Assembly: GCA_030600135.1 (NCBI GenBank)
Contig: JAUVMS010000304.1
Location: 1 to 5,027, forward strand
Reading direction: 5' to 3'
DNA length: 5,027 bases
Origin: Hyphomicrobiales bacterium
GTDB taxonomy: Bacteria; Pseudomonadota; Alphaproteobacteria; Rhizobiales; JAUVMS01
Under the pieces are notes generated by a model. It was not told the DNA's origin, did no database searches, and saw nothing but the letters and a program-made list of their open reading frames with translations. Below, one piece after another: positions 1 through 5,027 of this stretch (the stretch's first letter is position 1; every line of letters starts with the position of its first letter). Made by a program: the position numbers and the translations under genes.

Positions 1-1509
1 CAAGAGACAATCGAGCACGTCAAGTCGATTGATGTTGATCAATACAAGTACGGCTTTACCACCGACATCGAGACGGTGAAGGCGCCCAAGGGGCTGAGCG
101 AGGATATCGTTCGCTTCATCTCCGACAAGAAGGGCGAACCGGAGTGGATGCTCGAGTGGCGTCTCGACGCCTATGCCCGTTGGCAGACCATGGACGAGCC
201 CAAGTGGGCGCGCGTGCACCATCCCAAGATTGATTTCCAAGACCTCTACTACTATGCCGCGCCCAAAAGTCTCGACGGCCCAGGCAGCCTCGACGAAGTC
301 GATCCGGAGTTGTTGCGCACCTATGAAAAGCTCGGCATCCCGCTTAAGGAGCAGGAAATCCTTGCCGGCGTCAGGAAGCAGGGCGAGCCCAGCACGCTCG
401 ACGAATTGAGCGGCGGGGTCGAAAGTTCCGGCAGGGTGGCAGTCGATGCCGTCTTCGATTCGGTTTCGGTGGTGACCACCTTCAAGGATGAATTGGCCAA
501 GTCGGGCATCATTTTTTGCTCCATGTCGGAAGCCTTGCGCGAACATCCCGAGTTGGTAAAGAAATACCTCGGCTCGGTCGTGCCAAAGTCCGACAACTTT
601 TATGCCGCGCTCAATTCCGCCGTGTTTTCCGACGGCTCGTTCGTCTACATCCCCGAGGGCGTGCGCTGCCCCATGGAACTTTCGACCTATTTCCGCATCA
701 ACGAGATGAATACGGGCCAGTTCGAGCGCACGTTGATCATTGCTGATAAGGGCTCCTACGTCAGTTATCTAGAGGGCTGCACCGCGCCGATGCGCGATGA
801 GAACCAACTGCATGCCGCGGTCGTCGAGCTGATCGCCCTCGAGGATGCGGAGATTAAGTACTCGACCGTGCAGAACTGGTATCCCGGCGATTCCCAAGGC
901 AAGGGTGGCGTCTACAACTTTGTCACCAAGCGTGGCGATTGCCGCGGCCACAATTCCAAGATTTCATGGACCCAGGTCGAGACCGGATCGGCCATTACGT
1001 GGAAATATCCGAGTTGCATCTTGCGGGGTGATAACACGCGTGGTGAATTTTATTCCATCGCCATTTCCAACGGCTATCAACAGGTCGATAGCGGCACCAA
1101 GATGGTTCACCTCGGCAAGAACACGTCGAGCCGCATCATCTCCAAGGGTATATCGGCCGGTCGCTCGTCGAACACCTATCGCGGCCTCGTCTCTGCCCAC
1201 CGCAGGGCGAGCAATGCGCGCAATTTCACGCAGTGCGATTCGCTATTGATCGGCAACGCGTGCGGCGCCCACACCATACCGTATATCGAAGCAAAGAACG
1301 CCTCGGCGCACTTTGAGCACGAGGCCACGACGTCCAAGATCTCCGATGATCAAATGTTCTATTGCCTTTCGCGCGGACTCAATGAAGAAGAAGCGATCGC
1401 CCTGATCGTCAATGGTTTTGCGCGCGAGGTCATTCAGCAGCTGCCGATGGAGTTCATGGCGGAGACGCAGAGGCTTATTGGCATAAGCCTCGAGGGGAGT
1501 GTCGGCTAA
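1..1509 (+). CDS. sufB: SufB, Fe-S cluster scaffold subunit of SufBC2D (5' partial)
   Basis: Cytosolic scaffold subunit of the SufBC2D complex, where sulfur and iron are assembled into a nascent Fe-S cluster. The frame is open from base 1 and already reads QETIEHVKSIDVDQYKYGF, a normal SufB N-terminus, so the true start is a few codons upstream; GTG 76 is internal. 502 residues are visible (E. coli SufB has 495). Numbering from the first visible codon, Cys412 in QCDSLLIG matches E. coli Cys405, the proposed sulfur acceptor. Glu441 in EHEATT (E439-H440-E441) matches Glu434; the spacing of 29 residues is identical. The C-terminus ends in the typical LEGSVG. There is no cysteine in roughly the first 145 residues, so the CxxCxxxC motif of some enterobacterial SufB proteins is absent. 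Residues about 120-142 form a Gly/Ser/Glu-rich segment that looks longer than in relatives I recall. It is the first visible gene of a suf operon. Family assignment is very secure; only the start is missing. Confidence 0.98.
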   Translation, partial: QETIEHVKSIDVDQYKYGFTTDIETVKAPKGLSEDIVRFISDKKGEPEWMLEWRLDAYARWQTMDEPKWARVHHPKIDFQDLYYYAAPKSLDGPGSLDEVDPELLRTYEKLGIPLKEQEILAGVRKQGEPSTLDELSGGVESSGRVAVDAVFDSVSVVTTFKDELAKSGIIFCSMSEALREHPELVKKYLGSVVPKSDNFYAALNSAVFSDGSFVYIPEGVRCPMELSTYFRINEMNTGQFERTLIIADKGSYVSYLEGCTAPMRDENQLHAAVVELIALEDAEIKYSTVQNWYPGDSQGKGGVYNFVTKRGDCRGHNSKISWTQVETGSAITWKYPSCILRGDNTRGEFYSIAISNGYQQVDSGTKMVHLGKNTSSRIISKGISAGRSSNTYRGLVSAHRRASNARNFTQCDSLLIGNACGAHTIPYIEAKNASAHFEHEATTSKISDDQMFYCLSRGLNEEEAIALIVNGFAREVIQQLPMEFMAETQRLIGISLEGSVG

Positions 1510-1607
1510 ACGAGTTTAATGATGGCCCTGAATCGCCGGGTCAGGCGCGGCGAGGACGTTTCGTGTATCGAGTAGCGTATGTGGTCCCCTGGAACTTAGC
1601 CTGAATA
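1510..1607. other. sufB to small-ORF spacer, no clear signal
   Basis: This 98-base stretch lies between the TAA of sufB and the first ATG of the small ORF. It contains an 18-codon reading frame (ATG 1519 to TAG 1573-1575) without a good ribosome binding site, and a 5-bp inverted repeat (CCTGA 1527-1531 with TCAGG 1541-1545) without a following T tract. I see no convincing promoter, terminator or operator in it. It is notable only because other junctions in this operon are much tighter. Confidence 0.5.
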
Positions 1608-1865
1608 ATGAGAGCCCTGGGTATGACTGATGAGATTGAAAAGTTGGAAGAAGATTGGCTGCGTCTGGAACGTGAGGCCGATAAGGCGAAGTCTTTGGTG
1701 GTCCGCCCAGTAAATGGGAGCGCTAGAGTGAATGCGCCGTTGGCCAATGGCGGTGATGGTGATGGGGACGGCAATGCCGAGCATACCTATGCCAGCGCGG
1801 AGGCTGCCGCCAAGCAAGCCTACGATAGGCTTTGGGACGCCTACTCGATGAAGGAAGCGAGTTGA
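1608..1865 (+). CDS. Small hypothetical protein between sufB and sufC
   Basis: I do not recognise a family. The ORF encodes 85 residues from ATG 1608, or 80 from ATG 1623, where the N-terminus would read MTDEIEKLEE. Neither start has a strong Shine-Dalgarno: GAGAG 1610-1614 sits 8 bases before 1623, and GGA 1591-1593 is too far from 1608. A TGA at 1602-1604 closes the frame upstream. Residues 7-30 look like an amphipathic or coiled-coil helix, with I10, L13, W17, L20, A24 and A27 on a 3-4 repeat and many acidic residues. Residues 36-60 are a Gly/Asn/Asp-rich linker containing GDGDGDGN. Residues 61-82 are a second likely helix rich in Ala and aromatics (KQAYDRLWDAY). There is no cysteine, signal peptide or membrane segment, so it is not a SufE/SufU-type sulfur carrier. 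Its TGA (1863-1865) overlaps the sufC ATG by one base, suggesting translational coupling. By hand count GC at third codon positions is about 60%, against about 70% in the first 40 codons of sufC. A role in the SUF pathway is inferred from position only. Confidence 0.62.
   Translation: MRALGMTDEIEKLEEDWLRLEREADKAKSLVVRPVNGSARVNAPLANGGDGDGDGNAEHTYASAEAAAKQAYDRLWDAYSMKEAS
1752..1769 (+). repeat. Short imperfect hexanucleotide tandem repeat (GGTGAT)
   Basis: Three 6-base units in the small ORF, GGTGAT, GGTGAT and GGGGAC, encode Gly-Asp three times (residues 49-54). It is in frame, so slippage by whole units would change only the linker length. It may simply be low-complexity linker sequence. Confidence 0.6.
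1851..1857 (+). promoter_or_regulatory. Ribosome binding site for sufC
   Basis: AAGGAAG lies 7 bases before ATG 1865, inside the last codons of the small ORF. This, together with the TGATG stop/start overlap, decides the sufC start in favour of ATG 1865 over the in-frame TTG at 1832, which would add 11 non-family residues (MGRLLDEGSEL) before the normal MLEIKNLHV N-terminus. Confidence 0.8.
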
Positions 1866-2623
1866 TGCTCGAGATCAAGAATCTCCATGTCAGGATTGCT
1901 GAAGAGGACGCCGAGATCCTCAAGGGTATCGATCTCACGATACCAAAAGGCGAAGTGCACGCCATCATGGGCCCGAATGGCTCGGGCAAGTCGACCCTCG
2001 GTTATGTCATTGCCGGTAAGGAGGACTATGAGATTACCGAGGGAGACGTCCTGTGGAATGGCGAATCGATTCTCGAGATGGCGCCTGATGAACGCGCCAT
2101 CGCCGGCATTTTTCTCGCCTTTCAGTATCCTGTCGAGATTCCAGGTGTTGCAACCATGACTTTTCTGCGCACGGCGATCAACGCCGTACGCAAAGCCCGT
2201 GGCGAGGCAGAGTTGAGTGTTGCCGACTTCATGCGCATGGTCCGCGAGAAAGCCAAGGCGCTCAACGTGTCCCAGGAGATGTTGAAGCGTCCCTTGAATG
2301 TCGGTTTTTCAGGGGGCGAGAAGAAGCGCATGGAGATCCTGCAAATGTCGATGATGGATCCCTCGCTCTGTGTCATGGACGAGACGGATTCAGGCCTCGA
2401 CATCGATGCCGTGCGCATTGTCTCTGAAGGTGTCAACGCGCTGCGCGGGCCCGACCGCGCGTTGCTCGTCATCACCCATTATCAGCGCCTCTTGAATTAC
2501 ATCGTGCCGGACAAGGTTCACGTCCTCTCCGATGGCAAGATCGTCAAGACGGGTGGCAAGGAGCTTGCTCTCGAGCTTGAAGAGCAAGGTTACGCTGAGT
2601 TTATCGCCGAGCGAGCGGCTTAG
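1865..2623 (+). CDS. sufC: SufC, ABC-type ATPase of the SufBC2D complex
   Basis: Soluble ABC ATPase that binds SufB and SufD. ATP-driven SufC dimerisation is known to reshape the SufB-SufD interface so that the cluster can form. From ATG 1865 it is 252 residues, normal for the family. Visible motifs are Walker A GPNGSGKST at 36-44 (Lys42), the Q-loop glutamine Gln87 in AFQYPVEIPG, the ABC signature SGGEKKR from Ser149, Walker B ending in Asp172-Glu173 (VMDETDSGLD), and the H-loop His205 in ITHYQRLL. These sit two residues after E. coli Lys40, Glu171 and His203, so the ATPase should be active. The FSGGEKKR signature and the DETDSGLD stretch are typical of SufC rather than of transporter ATPases, and no permease is nearby. 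The start overlaps the small ORF stop by one base and has a good ribosome binding site. sufD follows after 15 bases. Confidence 0.98.
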   Translation: MLEIKNLHVRIAEEDAEILKGIDLTIPKGEVHAIMGPNGSGKSTLGYVIAGKEDYEITEGDVLWNGESILEMAPDERAIAGIFLAFQYPVEIPGVATMTFLRTAINAVRKARGEAELSVADFMRMVREKAKALNVSQEMLKRPLNVGFSGGEKKRMEILQMSMMDPSLCVMDETDSGLDIDAVRIVSEGVNALRGPDRALLVITHYQRLLNYIVPDKVHVLSDGKIVKTGGKELALELEEQGYAEFIAERAA

Positions 2624-2627
2624 CGCT

Positions 2628-2631
2628 GGAG
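2628..2631 (+). promoter_or_regulatory. Ribosome binding site for sufD
   Basis: GGAG lies 7 bases before ATG 2639 in the 15-base sufC-sufD gap. It supports ATG 2639 over the second in-frame ATG (codon 6, at 2654). Confidence 0.7.
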
Positions 2632-2638
2632 CATCTCG

Positions 2639-3973
2639 ATGAACGTTCATGTCATGAAAACCGAAGCCGAAGAGACCCTTGGCGCCCAGTTCGAGAAACT
2701 GGCCGCGCGTTTGCCGGGCACGGACTGGTTGGCCGAGGAGCGCGTGAAGGCCATCTCGGAATTTGCAACGACCGGGCTGCCGAACCGCCGTGTGGAGGAG
2801 TGGAAATACACTGACCTCCGCAACCGCTTCACAAGGGCCTTCGAGCCGAGCGACGGGCGTCATGTTGGCGCCAGTTGGCAAGCAATCGAAGTCGCCCTCG
2901 GCGGGCTGGTTTCTTTCGAGAGCGCTCGTGTTGTCTTCGTCGACGGTGCCTTTGCGCCGGAACTTTCAAACAGCGATGACGTTGGTGACGGTATTGAGAT
3001 CGTCGCCCTTGGCGAGGCCTTGGGCGCTCCCCCGGACTGGCTGAAGCAAACTCTTGGCAAGGTCAATGTTCCGTCGAAGGCGGACGCAACGGTGACGCTC
3101 AACACGGCATTCATGACCGACGGTGTGGCCGTCCGCGTCGGCGACGGCGCGCGCGGTTCAAAGCCGCTGCTGATCGTCAACGTCGCGACCGGCGAGGCCG
3201 AGCGTTCCATCACCACACGCAATGTCGTGGTCCTCGGTGATCGGTCGCAACTGACGGTGGTCGAAGCGCACCTCACGCTTGATAGTGCGGCAACGCAATC
3301 CAACACCGTGACCGAGTTGTTGGTTGGCGACGATGCCAATATCACGCACATCAAGATGCAAGGTGAAAATCTTGCCTCCCAACACCTCGGCACGTGGATG
3401 ATTCGGTTGGGTGCCCATGCAACCTATCGCGCTCTCCAGGTCACGACCGGCGGCGCCCTCACGCGCAACCAACTCTATCTGAAGTTCGCTGGCGAGGGCG
3501 CGACAGCACATATCAACGGCGCCTTCTTGCAGCGCCACAAGCAGCATTGCGACACCACGATGTTGGTCGACCACGCGGTTCCCGGCTGCACAAGCCGCGA
3601 GCTATTCAAGGCTGTGATCGACGACGAAGCGCGTGGCGTATTTCAAGGCAAGATTGTCGTCCAGCCGCAGGCCCAAAAAACCGACGGCAAGCAGATGAGT
3701 CAAGCGCTGCTGCTCTCGCAAACGGCGGAGTTTGACGCCAAGCCGGAACTCGAGATTTTCGCTGATGACGTTGTTTGTGGTCATGGCGCGACATCGGGTC
3801 AGATCGATGAGGACATGCTGTTCTACCTGCGCGCGCGCGGCGTGCCGGAGGAACTCGCCAAATCGCTGTTGATCCAGGCCTTTGTCGGCGAGGCTCTCGA
3901 CATTGTCGAAGACGAAGGTATTCGCGAGGCGTTAACGAAAGTGACAGAGCATTGGCTCGCACGCACGGACTGA
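2639..3973 (+). CDS. sufD: SufD, scaffold subunit of SufBC2D
   Basis: SufD pairs with SufB to form the beta-helical core of the SufBC2D cluster-assembly complex and is linked to iron acquisition in this system. The protein is 444 residues. The N-terminal helical region carries the family signature RRVEEWKYTDLR at about 50-61. The middle (roughly 130-380) reads as the right-handed beta-helix core, with FQGKIVVQPQAQKTDGKQ near its end. The C-terminal SufC-binding helical region starts after CGHGAT and contains QIDEDMLFYLRARGV. Cys380 and His382 in CGHGAT match E. coli SufD Cys358 and His360; His360 is the residue thought to lie opposite SufB Cys405 at the cluster site. The sequence lacks SufB hallmarks such as the QCDSLLIG cysteine and EHEATT, so the B/D assignment is clear. 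The frame is intact. It follows sufC by 15 bases and has its own ribosome binding site. Confidence 0.97.
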   Translation: MNVHVMKTEAEETLGAQFEKLAARLPGTDWLAEERVKAISEFATTGLPNRRVEEWKYTDLRNRFTRAFEPSDGRHVGASWQAIEVALGGLVSFESARVVFVDGAFAPELSNSDDVGDGIEIVALGEALGAPPDWLKQTLGKVNVPSKADATVTLNTAFMTDGVAVRVGDGARGSKPLLIVNVATGEAERSITTRNVVVLGDRSQLTVVEAHLTLDSAATQSNTVTELLVGDDANITHIKMQGENLASQHLGTWMIRLGAHATYRALQVTTGGALTRNQLYLKFAGEGATAHINGAFLQRHKQHCDTTMLVDHAVPGCTSRELFKAVIDDEARGVFQGKIVVQPQAQKTDGKQMSQALLLSQTAEFDAKPELEIFADDVVCGHGATSGQIDEDMLFYLRARGVPEELAKSLLIQAFVGEALDIVEDEGIREALTKVTEHWLARTD

Positions 3974-4058
3974 GCGGTCTGGCTCGCTTGCCCTTTGAAT
4001 TGGGCTGGAATGGCGGCCCATGGACAAAAAATTGGATGGAAGCAAACTAGGCACCAAA
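3974..4058. other. sufD-sufS junction and leader
   Basis: This gap holds two candidate sufS starts and short inverted repeats. GGGC at 4002-4005 could pair with GCCC 3990-3993, or as TGGGC 4001-4005 with GCCCA 4016-4020; the second pairing would include the A of ATG 4020. The stems are only 4-5 bp, with no T tract, so there is no evidence for a terminator. If ATG 4020 is the true start, only 3974-4019 is non-coding. Confidence 0.4.
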
Positions 4059-5027
4059 ATGGCAGTGGTGGAAAAGACGCGAGACGAGACCGAATTCGAT
4101 GTCGAACGCATCCGCGCGGACTTCCCAATCCTGTTTCGGGAGGTTTACGGCAAACCCCTGGTCTATCTCGACAACGGTGCATCGGCGCAAAAGCCGTTGC
4201 CGGTACTCGAGGCCATCGAGTATGCCTATCGCATGGAATACGCCAACGTTCACCGCGGCCTGCACTATTTGAGCAATGAAGCCACCGCCAAATATGAAGA
4301 GGCCCGTGAAACCGCCGCCACATTCATCAACGCCCCCAGTCACGAGCAGATTATCTTCACCAAGAATGCCACCGAGGCCATCAACCTCGTCGCGCATTCC
4401 TACGGCGGTGTGAACATTGGCGCCGGCGACGAAATCGTGCTCTCCATCATGGAGCATCACTCTAACATCGTGCCTTGGCATTTCCTGCGCGAGCGTCGCG
4501 ACGCGGTCATAAAGTGGGCGCCTGTAAGCGACGACGGTGAGTTCCTAATCGACGCCTTCGAGAATCTCCTCACCGAGCGCACGAAGATGGTTGCCATCAC
4601 CCACATGTCGAATGTGCTCGGCACCGTCGTGCCCATCAAGGAGGTGTGCCGCATCTGTCACGAGCGCGGCATCGCAGTGCTGGTCGATGGCAGCCAGAGC
4701 GCCGTGCACCTGACGATCGATGTGCGCGACCTCGACTGTGACTTTTATGCTTTCACCGGCCACAAGCTCTACGGCCCGTCGGGTATCGGCGTGCTTTATG
4801 CCAAGCGCGAGCACCTCGATGCCATGCCGCCTTTCCTCGGCGGTGGCGAGATGATCGAATCGGTGACCACCGACAACGTCACCTATGGTGTCACGCCCCA
4901 CCGCTTCGAGGCCGGCACGCCGCCGATCGTCCAGGCCATCGGTCTGGGCGCCGCGCTGGACTATGTCATGCAGGTCGGGCGCGATCGGATAAGGGCCCAT
5001 GAATACCAGCTCACCACCTATGCCCAC
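4059..5027 (+). CDS. sufS: SufS, group II cysteine desulfurase (3' partial)
   Basis: PLP-dependent cytosolic enzyme that converts L-cysteine to alanine and passes persulfide sulfur to the SUF scaffold, usually through SufE or SufU. 323 residues are visible from ATG 4059; family members have a little over 400, so about 80-90 are missing. Visible are VYLDNGASAQKP near the N-terminus, His65-Arg66 in VHRGLHYLS, the PLP-stacking His133 in MEHHSN, Asp210 and Gln213 in VDGSQ, and the PLP Schiff-base Lys236 in FTGHKLYGPSG. All are ten residues after E. coli His55, Arg56, His123, Asp200, Gln203 and Lys226. The catalytic-Cys loop (E. coli Cys364) falls beyond the window. FTGHKLYGPSG and RGLHYLSNEAT mark SufS rather than IscS/NifS. 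I prefer ATG 4059 (TAGG 7 bases upstream, family-like N-terminal length). ATG 4020 is in frame and would add 13 Lys-rich residues using only AAA for lysine; it cannot be excluded. Confidence 0.97.
   Translation, partial: MAVVEKTRDETEFDVERIRADFPILFREVYGKPLVYLDNGASAQKPLPVLEAIEYAYRMEYANVHRGLHYLSNEATAKYEEARETAATFINAPSHEQIIFTKNATEAINLVAHSYGGVNIGAGDEIVLSIMEHHSNIVPWHFLRERRDAVIKWAPVSDDGEFLIDAFENLLTERTKMVAITHMSNVLGTVVPIKEVCRICHERGIAVLVDGSQSAVHLTIDVRDLDCDFYAFTGHKLYGPSGIGVLYAKREHLDAMPPFLGGGEMIESVTTDNVTYGVTPHRFEAGTPPIVQAIGLGAALDYVMQVGRDRIRAHEYQLTTYAH

Noticed and set aside
76..78. GTG at 76 as the sufB start
   Set aside because: The same frame is open to base 1 and codes for typical SufB residues (SIDVDQYKYGF), so the gene begins upstream of the window.
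1527..1545. Possible terminator hairpin after sufB
   Set aside because: The stem is only 5 bp, with a 9-base loop and no T tract, and the operon clearly continues downstream.
1519..1575. 18-codon leader-like ORF in the sufB spacer
   Set aside because: It has no ribosome binding site, no regulatory codon run and no associated attenuator structure; it is likely chance.
1832..1864. TTG 1832 as the sufC start
   Set aside because: It adds 11 residues not expected in SufC, lacks a ribosome binding site, and is inferior to ATG 1865 with AAGGAAG 7 bases upstream.
2390..2881. 163-codon minus-strand open frame across the sufC-sufD junction
   Set aside because: It spans two clearly coding + strand genes and shows no recognisable protein; it is a shadow frame.
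2860..3393. 177-codon minus-strand open frame inside sufD
   Set aside because: It lies wholly antisense to the well-supported sufD; its Ser/Thr/Arg-rich, low-complexity translation is typical of a shadow frame in GC-rich DNA.
4545..5027. 160-codon minus-strand open frame at the right edge
   Set aside because: It is antisense to sufS, where the + frame contains all expected catalytic motifs; the minus translation shows no recognisable domain.

Overview
The window is part of a SUF iron-sulfur cluster assembly operon, all on the + strand: sufB (5' end cut off by the window edge), a small unrecognised ORF, sufC, sufD and sufS (3' end cut off). The gene order sufB-C-D-S and the close resemblance of the SufB protein to alphaproteobacterial SufB as I remember it suggest an alphaproteobacterium, perhaps of the Rhodospirillales/Rhizobiales type. 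This assignment is an inference. GC content looks like the high 50s to about 60% by eye. No mobile elements, tRNA, rRNA or CRISPR were seen.

Layout: 1-1509 is sufB, which is open at the left edge. The frame reads through base 1, so a start at GTG 76 would be an artefact. 1510-1607 is a 98-base spacer in which I see no convincing signal. 1608-1865 is an 85-codon ORF with no cysteine, which looks like helix / Gly-Asp-rich linker / helix. Its TGA shares one base with the ATG of sufC (1865-2623). sufD (2639-3973) follows after 15 bases. After a leader of about 85 bases comes sufS (start probably 4059, possibly 4020), which runs off the right edge.

How the genes work together: SufS (PLP cysteine desulfurase) takes sulfur from cysteine. 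SufB and SufD form the beta-helical scaffold heterodimer, driven by the ATPase SufC (SufBC2D), on which the cluster is built. The key residues are present wherever the window covers them: SufB Cys and Glu, SufD Cys/His, the complete ATPase motifs of SufC, and the PLP lysine of SufS. The SufS catalytic Cys loop would lie roughly 150 bases beyond the window. The promoter and any IscR/RirA/Fur-type operator must lie upstream of base 1, and any sulfur acceptor (SufE/SufU), SufT or SufA gene would be outside the window.

Most of the window is ordinary, well-known machinery. The one element that is not explained is the small ORF translationally coupled to sufC. It is a candidate operon-specific accessory protein, but nothing in the sequence gives its function.
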